A stretch of 64,000 nucleotides of DNA from Streptomyces durmitorensis (GTDB taxonomy: Bacteria; Actinomycetota; Actinomycetes; Streptomycetales; Streptomycetaceae), in the NCBI RefSeq assembly GCF_023498005.1, contig NZ_CP097289.1, forward strand, positions 7,502,001 through 7,566,000, written 5' to 3'. Numbering within the stretch: the first letter of the stretch is position 1; each line of letters opens with the position of its first letter. A program made the position numbers and the translations under genes. The notes beneath the pieces are model-generated. The model was not told the origin of the DNA. It saw nothing but the letters and a program-made list of their open reading frames with translations, and made no database searches. This document shows, in pieces, positions 7,682 through 14,544 of this stretch.

Positions 7682-9466
7682 TCAGCCCGCGACGACCAGG
7701 CCCACGACCTCGTCGTCCGAGAACCAGACGCGTACGTCGGGGTGCCCGCCCGCGAACGCGGCGTGCACCGCCTGGCGGATGTCGGGGGACGGGTCGTTCA
7801 GGTTGCGCCACTCCCCGGCGACGAACAGCCTCAGGCGTGGCGGGAGTTCGGGGGGATAGGGGAGCAGCTCGTCCCAGTAGCGCTCGGCACGGCCCGAGCC
7901 CACCGCAGAGGGCAGCAGGTTCGTGACCGCCGCCTTGATGTCGGGGCGGTTGCCGATCCGCTGCGAGGCCGGGCGCCCCGGAGCGTCCTGCTGCGGCGAG
8001 CCCGTCGAGCGCAGCACCGCACGCGCGCGGGCCGGCGTCATCAGCTGCTGGCCCGCGGCCTTCAGCATGCCCTGCAGACACGCCAGGGCGCCGACGACGA
8101 CCGGCGAGGCGGACGAGGTGCCGGAGAACGTGTCCGTGTACCAGGCGATCTCCTCGGTGCCGCCCTGAAGGTCGCCCGGCTGGTTCCAGGAGCCGCCGGT
8201 CGTGGTGGTCTCGCGGCCCCAGCCCTGCGCGTCCACGCGGGCGCCGTAGTTCGAGAAGCCCAGGCGCGAGCGGTCCGGGCCGTGATCGCGGCCGTGCGTG
8301 CCGGGCGGCGGTGCGCCCGCGCCGACCAGGACGGCGCCCGAAGGACGGTTGGAGGGGTTGAAGGGGTTGCGCCACCACTCGGGGAACCCGTCGGGCCTGC
8401 GCTCGTACACCGCGTCGTCCAGGGACTCCGCGCCGTTGCCCGCCGCGGCCACGACGATGACGCCCTTGGCGCAGGCGTACCGGACCGCCGCGTAGTCGTC
8501 CGGCCACCACTCAAGGGCGACGTAGCCCCGCTGGTCGTCGCGCGGCTCGAAGTCGAACCGGGGTCCTGGCCGGTGCAGTTCGATCAGCACGATGTCGCCG
8601 GCGCCGAGCCGCTCGGCCGCCGCGTGGATCGTGGCCGCGGTACCAAGCGGCTGGAAGGACGCCGCCGCGGTCATGGCCTCGGGTGCGATGCCGGTGATGC
8701 CCACGGAGGTGCGGTCGCCGCCGATCACGCCGATCACCGCGGTGCCGTGGTTGCGCCAGGCCACGTCCTGGATGGGGGTGCCGACGACCACGCCGGCGAG
8801 CTTGCCGGTCAGGTCCTCGTGCCCCAGCTGCCAGGCGCCCTCGATGTCGATCACCGTGACGCCCTCGCCGGAGCCGCCGAGCCGCTGCCACGCCCACTGG
8901 GCGTCGACGCCTTCGGGCGCCGGGCGCAGATAGCCCTGGCGGCCGGTGAAGTCGGGGGTGACGGGCGCGCCTTCCTTGCGGCGCCCGGACTCGCCGACGT
9001 TCGGAGCCCGGTCCGTCGAGCCGATCGCCGCGGGTACGGCGCCCGGCTTGACGTACGCCGTGTCGATCCCCGGCAGCGCCGCCATCCGCGAACGCAGCTC
9101 CTGCGCCCTGCTCTCGCCGCCGCGCACACGGTAGAAGAGCGCCAGGTCCGGCACGTCGTCGCCGTCGTCCGATTCGATGTGCTGCCGGTCCGCCGAGCGG
9201 AGGCGCTCCTCGTTGCCGAACAGCGGCTCCAGGGTGAGCTGTTCATCGCCGAGGAACATGTTCAGGGCCGACACGTCGGAGCCCGCCGCCGAGCGGACGC
9301 CCTCGGCCTGGGCCCGCAGCCGGGCCTCGGGCCGTGCGACGACGATCAGCTCCTGCTCGGACGCGCGGTAGGTGAATCCCGCCCCGTCGGGTCCGGGGCC
9401 ACTGGCTCCCGGGCCACCTGCCGGCTCTACCTGGTCGGTCATCGCTTCACCGCTCCCTTCGATCAT
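7682..9466 (-). CDS. S8 family serine peptidase (subtilase), no signal peptide
   Basis: The product is about 594 residues. The catalytic triad is complete: Asp207 (VIDIEGAW), His240 (NHGTAVIG) and Ser451 (GTSSASP). The N-terminal 190 residues carry no signal peptide and look like a pro- or sensor region (ELIVVARPEARLRAQAEG, then an acidic stretch). The last 50 residues form a separate module repeated in the small protein encoded downstream. The start is uncertain between the ATG at 9466 (GGGGAG 6 bases upstream, chosen) and the ATG at 9442. A cytoplasmic subtilase with a paired small protein is unusual for Streptomyces, whose subtilases are mostly secreted. Specificity is unknown. Confidence 0.85.
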   Translation of the reverse strand: MIEGSGEAMTDQVEPAGGPGASGPGPDGAGFTYRASEQELIVVARPEARLRAQAEGVRSAAGSDVSALNMFLGDEQLTLEPLFGNEERLRSADRQHIESDDGDDVPDLALFYRVRGGESRAQELRSRMAALPGIDTAYVKPGAVPAAIGSTDRAPNVGESGRRKEGAPVTPDFTGRQGYLRPAPEGVDAQWAWQRLGGSGEGVTVIDIEGAWQLGHEDLTGKLAGVVVGTPIQDVAWRNHGTAVIGVIGGDRTSVGITGIAPEAMTAAASFQPLGTAATIHAAAERLGAGDIVLIELHRPGPRFDFEPRDDQRGYVALEWWPDDYAAVRYACAKGVIVVAAAGNGAESLDDAVYERRPDGFPEWWRNPFNPSNRPSGAVLVGAGAPPPGTHGRDHGPDRSRLGFSNYGARVDAQGWGRETTTTGGSWNQPGDLQGGTEEIAWYTDTFSGTSSASPVVVGALACLQGMLKAAGQQLMTPARARAVLRSTGSPQQDAPGRPASQRIGNRPDIKAAVTNLLPSAVGSGRAERYWDELLPYPPELPPRLRLFVAGEWRNLNDPSPDIRQAVHAAFAGGHPDVRVWFSDDEVVGLVVAG

Positions 9467-9683
9467 TGGGGTCTCCCCTGCTCGAACGGAGTTGAGAGCT
9501 TGGGGAAGGGTGCCGTGCTGTGCGCTGTGGCCGCGCATTCCGGGGCACACCCTGCTACCGCCGCGCGTGGCCGTCCACCCCCTTTGCCCCAACTCCGTTT
9601 GAAATCAAGGGGATCGGGGAATCCCTTGCCATTCGTCCGGAAGGCGATGTCACGCCTCAATCCGGCCATGGACCGAACGAAAA

Positions 9684-9711
9684 GGGGCGGCATCCGAAAG
9701 GATGCCGCCCC
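9684..9711 (-). terminator. Intrinsic terminator of the PAC2 gene
   Basis: A perfect 12-bp stem (GGGGCGGCATCC with its complement) has a 4-base loop. On the minus strand it is followed by TTTTCG, giving a near-classical intrinsic terminator just downstream of the PAC2 gene. The rest of 9467-9731 shows no convincing gene and probably holds the subtilase promoter. Confidence 0.85.
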
Positions 9712-9731
9712 ATGTCGCTTCTGTGCCCTGG

Positions 9732-10805
9732 TCAGTCCTCGGAGGAATCAGCGGGTCCGGATTCGCCGCTGCTCTCCTCGTCCGGTCCCGCACCCGGGCC
9801 CGTGCCTGAACCCGTGCCTGAACCCGAAGCCGGTCCCGGCCCTGTTTCCGGCTCCGGACGCGGCTGCGGCTTGGGCGGCCGTGTGCGCTCGCCGGAGCTG
9901 TCGCGCAGATACGGGCCGACGTCGCCGCCCTCCGTGGCATGGCCGCCGGGCTGCGGCGGGCCGCCGCCGTCGCGCCGCCGCAGATAGCGCTCGAACTCGC
10001 GGGCGATCGCCTCGCCGGTCGCCTCGGGCAGCTCGGCGGTGTCCCTGGCCTCTTCGAGGGACTGGACGTACTCGGCGACCTCGCTGTCCTCGGCCGCGAG
10101 CTGGTCCACGCCCACCTGCCAGGCGCGCGCGTCCTCGGCCAGGTCGCCCAGCGGGATCCGCAGGCCGATGAGGTCTTCCAGGCGGTTCAGGAGGGCCAGC
10201 GTGGCCTTCGGGTTCGGCGGCTGCGAGACGTAGTGCGGGACGGCCGCCCACAGGCTCACCGCGGGGACGCCCGCGTGCGTGCACGCCTCCTGGAGGATGC
10301 CGACGATGCCCGTCGGGCCTTCGTACTTCGTCTCCTCCAGGTCCATGGTGCGGGCCAGGTCCGGGTCGGAGGTGACGCCGCTGACCGGGACGGGCCGGGT
10401 GTGCGGGGTGTCGCCGAGCAGTGCGCCCAGGATCACCACCAGCTCCACGCCGAGCTCGTGGGCGAAGCCCAGGATCTCGTTGCAGAACGACCGCCAGCGC
10501 ATCGACGGTTCGATCCCGCGGACCAGCACGAGGTCACGGGGCTTGTCGCCGCCCACGCGGATCACCGAGAGCCGGGTCGTCGGCCAGGTGATCTTGCGGA
10601 CGCCGCCTTCCAGGAAGACCGTGGGGCGGTTGACCTGGAAGTCGTAGTAGTCCTCGGCGTCCAGCGCCGCGAAGACCTCGCCCTTCCACTCCTTGTCGAG
10701 ATGCGCGACCGCGGTGGAGGCGGCGTCGCCGGCGTCGTTCCAGCCCTCGAACGCGGCCACCATGACCGGGTCGACCAGCTCGGGAACCCCCTCGAGCTCG
10801 ATCAC
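9732..10805 (-). CDS. PAC2 family protein (possible ParJ homologue)
   Basis: The product is 357 residues beginning (V)IELEGVPELVDPVMVAAFEGWNDAGDAAS, the hallmark start of actinobacterial PAC2 proteins, whose fold is shared with proteasome-assembly chaperones. Other family signatures are LVLVRGIEPSMRWRSFC and HYVSQPPNPKATLALL. The last 75 residues are a Pro/Gly/Glu-rich disordered tail. The GTG at 10805 is preceded by a strong GGAAGGAGG. From its position near mshC I suspect it corresponds to S. coelicolor SCO1662, reported as the ParA-interacting protein ParJ, but I recall that from memory and cannot test it. Confidence 0.8.
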   Translation of the reverse strand: MIELEGVPELVDPVMVAAFEGWNDAGDAASTAVAHLDKEWKGEVFAALDAEDYYDFQVNRPTVFLEGGVRKITWPTTRLSVIRVGGDKPRDLVLVRGIEPSMRWRSFCNEILGFAHELGVELVVILGALLGDTPHTRPVPVSGVTSDPDLARTMDLEETKYEGPTGIVGILQEACTHAGVPAVSLWAAVPHYVSQPPNPKATLALLNRLEDLIGLRIPLGDLAEDARAWQVGVDQLAAEDSEVAEYVQSLEEARDTAELPEATGEAIAREFERYLRRRDGGGPPQPGGHATEGGDVGPYLRDSSGERTRPPKPQPRPEPETGPGPASGSGTGSGTGPGAGPDEESSGESGPADSSED

Positions 10806-10945
10806 CCAGGCCTCCTTCCGACGTCCTTTACGTACGCCCCAACCTTACGGCGTCCGGCGGGGCCCTCCGCAGCCCCCTTGCGGCGGCCGCGATGAACGGA
10901 TCACTGCCCCGCGGGAGGCCTCCGCACTCCCGCCGCGCGCGTGCT

Positions 10946-11617
10946 TCACAGCGTCGAGCGCAGCCACTGCTCCACGCTCGCGATGTGCACGGTCGCCCAC
11001 GACCTGGCCGCCTCGGCGTCGCGGTCGCGCAGCGCGGTGAGGATGGCGCGGTGCTCGTGCAGGGTGCGGCTGACGGCGTCCTCCTGGGTGAGGCCGCGCC
11101 AGATGCGGGCCCGGGTGGTGGGTCCGGAGAGGCCGTCGAGGAGCGAGCAGAGCACCGAGTTGCCGGACGACTGCACGATGCCGCGGTGGAACTCCAGGTC
11201 GCAGGCGACCAGCTCCTCCACCGAAGGAGCCGCCCCCAGGGCATCCAACTGCGAGGTCAGTACGTCGAGTTCGGCCTCGGTGATGTGGACGCTGGCCATC
11301 GCGGTGGCGGCGGGTTCCAGGATGCGGCGCACGGCGAGGAACTCCAGGACCGTGTCGTCACGGTGGAAGTCGACGACGAAGCTCAGGGCTTCGAGGAGGA
11401 GCTGCGGGTCAAGGCTCGTGACGTACGTGCCGTCGCCCTGGCGTACGTCGAGGATGCGGATCAGCGAGAGGGCGCGCACGGCCTCGCGCAGGGAGTTGCG
11501 CGAAAGGCCCAGGTCAGCGGCGAGTTCACTCTCTTTGGGCAGCCGGTCGCCGGGGCGCAGCGCACCGGAGACGATCATGCCCTTGATCTTTTCGATGGCT
11601 TCGTCGGTGACAGCCAT
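10946..11617 (-). CDS. FCD-type GntR family transcriptional regulator
   Basis: The product is 223 residues. An N-terminal winged helix (residues 5-70; RLPKESELAADLGLSRNSLREAVRAL) is followed by an all-helical FCD ligand domain with DLEFHRGIV and HRAILTALRDRDAEAA, whose Asp/His residues usually bind a metal that coordinates a carboxylate effector. Such regulators commonly control sugar-acid or aromatic-acid catabolism. It is divergent from the MarR gene, and a perfect 14-bp palindrome at 11647-11660 lies 30 bases before its start, a likely autoregulatory operator. It marks the left end of the catabolic island, so that operon is a plausible target. Confidence 0.88.
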   Translation of the reverse strand: MAVTDEAIEKIKGMIVSGALRPGDRLPKESELAADLGLSRNSLREAVRALSLIRILDVRQGDGTYVTSLDPQLLLEALSFVVDFHRDDTVLEFLAVRRILEPAATAMASVHITEAELDVLTSQLDALGAAPSVEELVACDLEFHRGIVQSSGNSVLCSLLDGLSGPTTRARIWRGLTQEDAVSRTLHEHRAILTALRDRDAEAARSWATVHIASVEQWLRSTL

Positions 11618-11646
11618 GGGGACCTCGCCTCACAAGACAGAAGACA

Positions 11647-11660
11647 TCCGATGTATCGGA
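11647..11660. promoter_or_regulatory. Palindromic operator, FadR/GntR type
   Basis: TCCGATGTATCGGA is a 6-2-6 inverted repeat between the divergent FCD and MarR genes. Size and position fit a GntR/FCD dimer site. The assignment to the FCD regulator is inferred from location. Confidence 0.6.
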
Positions 11661-11784
11661 CGATTATGGCGTGTCCCTGGGCCGTTGCGCACGTGGGTCC
11701 GGCGAATACGTACTTCTCTCAGGGCTAAGATTTCCATGACTGACCGAACAGACCGCGGGACGGGCGAGAGGGAGGCTACGGCAC

Positions 11785-12327
11785 ATGGCCGGGAAGAAGT
11801 CGGCGGGGGCCCAGCGGGACGCGGTCGCATCGATCATCGAGGACTGGGCGAGAGAACGGCCGGAGCTCGACACCTCGCCCCTGGAGGTCCTCGCGCGGCT
11901 GCACCGGACCTTCCTGCGCTACAACACCAGGCTCACCACGGCGATCGAGCGGCACGGCCTGGCGGTCGCCGGCTTCGACGTGCTGACCGCGCTGCGCAGG
12001 GCCGGGGCGCCCTACCGGCTCACGGCGGGCCAGCTCGCCGACTCGGGTCTCGTCTCGTCGGCCGGGGTCACGCTGCGCATCGACCGCCTGGAGAAGGACG
12101 GCCTGATCGTGCGCGAGCGCGACGCGGAGGACCGCCGCGTCGTCTACTCACGGCTCACCGACACGGGCCTCGCCAAGATCGACGAGGTGTTCGCCGAGCA
12201 TCTCGACAACGAACGCCGGATGCTCGACGGACTCTCCCCGGCCGAGTGCCGTCAGCTGGCCCGTCTGATGTCCAAGCTGGAGCGGTCCATCACCGACTCC
12301 GACGAACCTCACGAAGCGGAAGCCTGA
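11785..12327 (+). CDS. MarR family transcriptional regulator
   Basis: The product is 180 residues with a typical MarR winged helix: AGFDVLTALRRAGAPYRLTAGQ is followed by the recognition helix SSAGVTLRIDRLEKDGLI and the wing RERDAEDRRVVYSRLTDTG. The N-terminal 50 residues (KKSAGAQRDAVASIIEDWARERPEL) are longer than average. MarR proteins often sense aromatic acids or thioesters and repress catabolic genes, so this is a candidate repressor of the adjacent minus-strand operon. GGGAGG precedes the ATG by 9 bases. Its 3' end overlaps the convergent Rieske gene by 19 bases, so transcription of the two is likely to interfere. Confidence 0.9.
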   Translation: MAGKKSAGAQRDAVASIIEDWARERPELDTSPLEVLARLHRTFLRYNTRLTTAIERHGLAVAGFDVLTALRRAGAPYRLTAGQLADSGLVSSAGVTLRIDRLEKDGLIVRERDAEDRRVVYSRLTDTGLAKIDEVFAEHLDNERRMLDGLSPAECRQLARLMSKLERSITDSDEPHEAEA

Positions 12328-13337
12328 GCCTCTGCCTCCGCGCGGTACATCCGGCGCAGCCGGACCACCCCCAGGTCGTGCTGGTAGAGGTTCTCGCGCT
12401 GGTCGGCGTCGGCGGGCATCGCCTCCAGCATCACGCGGTCCTGTTCGAGAACCTGCCAGTGGCGCTCCTCGATGAGCGTCTTGTAGAGGAAGCGCCAGGT
12501 GTCGCGCTGCCAGCCCTGCACCCGGCGGTAGCGCCAGAAGAAGACACCGGTGCGGTTCTCGTCGACCGGGCAGACCATGCCGACGATCCCGAACGGGCCG
12601 CCGGGGCCCGCCGACGGGGGATACGGGATGGTGAGGTCCACCCAGTCCACGCCGGTGCGGCACAGCTCCACCCAGTCGAAGTTGACGCCCCGCTGGTCGG
12701 TCTTCTCGAAGAAGTAGCCGCGCTCCGTCTCCCGGATGCGGAACTTGGCGGTGGTGTCGCCGTCGTACATCGTGTGCGACTCGTGGTGCAGGAACGCGCC
12801 GTGCATCGGGTCGAGGAGATTCTCCACCGCGAAGCGCCACGGGCCGTTCCACTCCGCGTAGCAGAGGATCGCGTCGACGTCCGGGTCGGTGAGCGGCTCG
12901 GGGAGCGTCAGTTCGGCAGGATCCGGGTGTTTCTCGTCTCCGAAGTACGCGAGGATCGCGCCGCCGATCTCCCGCACGGGCAGCGACGTGACGAGTTTCT
13001 TGCCCTCCAGATTGCAGCCGGGAAGGCCCGGTACGGAGGAGACGGTGCCGTCGGTCTCGATCTCCACGCCGTGGTACCAGCAGGCCACCCGGTCGCCGAG
13101 GTGTTTGCCGAGCGAGAGGGGCGCGCCGCGGTGCGGGCAGCGGTCGGCGAGCATCGACAGGGCGCCGTCCGGGCGGCGGAAGAGCAGCCACTGCTCGCCG
13201 AGCGCGGTGACCTTGCGCATGGCGCCGGGGGCGACGAAGTCCGAGGGGACGACGGGGTGCCACTGGTTGCGCAGGCCGGTGGCGTAGATGTGGTCGGCGG
13301 AGGCGGCGAGGCCGACGCGGGGGGTCGGGGTGGTCAT
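12309..13337 (-). CDS. Rieske-type aromatic ring-hydroxylating oxygenase, alpha subunit
   Basis: The product is 342 residues. The Rieske [2Fe-2S] site is Cys67-x-His69 and Cys86-x2-His89 (CPHRGAPL, CWYHG). The catalytic domain carries the iron ligands around ENLLDPMHGAFLHHES. It should introduce oxygen into an aromatic or related ring, or demethylate one, taking electrons from the PDR/VanB-type reductase encoded two genes upstream. No small beta subunit is present, as in the single-subunit vanillate/phthalate-type oxygenases. The ATG at 13337 lies 5 bases after the stop of the small upstream gene. It is the last gene of the operon. The substrate cannot be told from sequence. Confidence 0.9.
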   Translation of the reverse strand: MTTPTPRVGLAASADHIYATGLRNQWHPVVPSDFVAPGAMRKVTALGEQWLLFRRPDGALSMLADRCPHRGAPLSLGKHLGDRVACWYHGVEIETDGTVSSVPGLPGCNLEGKKLVTSLPVREIGGAILAYFGDEKHPDPAELTLPEPLTDPDVDAILCYAEWNGPWRFAVENLLDPMHGAFLHHESHTMYDGDTTAKFRIRETERGYFFEKTDQRGVNFDWVELCRTGVDWVDLTIPYPPSAGPGGPFGIVGMVCPVDENRTGVFFWRYRRVQGWQRDTWRFLYKTLIEERHWQVLEQDRVMLEAMPADADQRENLYQHDLGVVRLRRMYRAEAEAQASAS

Positions 13338-13342
13338 CGGGG

Positions 13343-13567
13343 TCACGCTCCCAGTCGATTCATCTCGGCACGGAAGGACTCTTCGGTCCACGGGGCGCCG
13401 TCGGGCGCGTGGACCTGACGGGCATTCAAGCCCCGTATGACATCGGGGAGTTCATGGCCGTCCTTGGTGAAGACCTCTTCGAGGGTGGCGGCGAGCTTGA
13501 ACTCGTAGGGGGTCGGCTCGTGCGTCCGGGACTGGTGGATGTCCAGGTAGGGCCAGGTGGTGGTCAC
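13343..13567 (-). CDS. Small recombinase-like helix-turn-helix protein of Rieske clusters
   Basis: The product is 74 residues beginning (V)TTTWPYLDIHQSRTHEPTPYE and ending WTEESFRAEMNRLGA. The second half (LPDVIRGLNARQVHAPDGAPWTEESFR) is a short helical domain like the one that follows the catalytic domain in serine recombinases, but there is no catalytic domain. From memory, similar small proteins occur beside Rieske oxygenase genes in degradation clusters; their role is unknown. The GTG at 13567 has a perfect GGAGG 5 bases upstream. It lies between the reductase and oxygenase genes, so a role in oxygenase assembly or regulation is possible. Confidence 0.7.
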   Translation of the reverse strand: MTTTWPYLDIHQSRTHEPTPYEFKLAATLEEVFTKDGHELPDVIRGLNARQVHAPDGAPWTEESFRAEMNRLGA

Positions 13568-13586
13568 TGTTGCCTCCGGTGGGGAA

Positions 13587-14528
13587 TTACAGATCGAGGA
13601 CGAGACGGCCCGACGCGCACCGCGAGACGCAGATCATCATCGAGGTGTTCGCGGCGTGCTCGGACTCGCTGAGCAGGAAGTCGCGATGGTCGGGCGTGCC
13701 GTCGAGCACGCGGGTCTCGCAGCTGCCGCAGATGCCTTCCTGGCAGGAGCTGCTGACGCTCAGGCCCGCGGCCTCGGCGGCCTGGAGGATGGATGTGTCG
13801 GCGCCGACGGACAGGGTCAGGCCGGACGTGCGGCACTCCACCTCGAAGGAGGATGCGTCGCCCGTTCGCTCCACGACGGGAGCGGCGAACCGCTCCACGC
13901 GCAGCCGGTCCGCCGGGCAGACGGCCTCCACCGCGGCGAGCAGCGGCTCGGGGCCGCAGCAGTACACGAGCGTGCCGTCGGGCAGCCCGTCGAGCGCCGC
14001 GGCGAGGTCGATGTGCCCGTGCTCGTCCTGCGGTACGACGGTCAAGTCGCCGTCCAGCGCGGCCAGTTCCTCGGTGAACGCCATCGAGCCCCGATTGCGC
14101 CCGCCGTACACCATGCGCCAGTCGGACCCGCGCCGCGCCGCCTCACGGGCCATCGCGAGGAGCGGGGTGACGCCGATGCCGCCCGCGATGAAGAGGTAGC
14201 CGGGCGCGTCCTCCAGGGCGAAGTGGTTGCGCGGCTCGGACGCGGTGACCGTCTGGCCGGGCCGCAGCGCGGTGTGCACGTGCCGCGAACCGCCGCGCGA
14301 GGAAGCCTCGTTGAGGACCCCGATGCGGTACGCCGACGCGTTCCGCGGATCGCCGCAGAGGCTGTACTGGCGTACGTGACCGCCGGTGTGGAGGTCGAGG
14401 TGCGCGCCGGGGGTCCAGGCGGGCAGCGGCTTGCCGTCCGGATGGGCGAGCTCGACGGAGAGGACTCCGTCCGCCTCCCAGGTCATGCGGCGCACCAGCA
14501 GGGTCAGTTCGCTCTCGTTCTCACTCAT
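13587..14528 (-). CDS. PDR/VanB-type ferredoxin-linked oxidoreductase (Rieske reductase)
   Basis: The product is 313 residues with three domains in order: a flavin-binding barrel (PGAHLDLHTGGHVRQYSLCGDP, the RxYS flavin motif), an NAD(P)-binding domain (GYLFIAGGIGVTPLLAMA, then YCCGPEPLL), and a C-terminal plant-type [2Fe-2S] domain with C-x4-C-x2-C (SCQEGICGSC) and a distal Cys (MICVSRC). It should pass electrons from NAD(P)H to the Rieske oxygenase encoded downstream. An AGGAGG lies 11 bases before the ATG, a slightly long spacing, and overlaps the end of the upstream ThDP-enzyme gene. Confidence 0.92.
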   Translation of the reverse strand: MSENESELTLLVRRMTWEADGVLSVELAHPDGKPLPAWTPGAHLDLHTGGHVRQYSLCGDPRNASAYRIGVLNEASSRGGSRHVHTALRPGQTVTASEPRNHFALEDAPGYLFIAGGIGVTPLLAMAREAARRGSDWRMVYGGRNRGSMAFTEELAALDGDLTVVPQDEHGHIDLAAALDGLPDGTLVYCCGPEPLLAAVEAVCPADRLRVERFAAPVVERTGDASSFEVECRTSGLTLSVGADTSILQAAEAAGLSVSSSCQEGICGSCETRVLDGTPDHRDFLLSESEHAANTSMMICVSRCASGRLVLDL

Positions 14529-14544
14529 GCGGGGTCGGTCCTCC

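Noticed and set aside
7562..10171. An 869-codon plus-strand frame across the Gln-rich, subtilase and PAC2 genes
   Set aside because: It is antisense to three well-supported minus-strand genes and has Arg/Ala-rich shadow composition.
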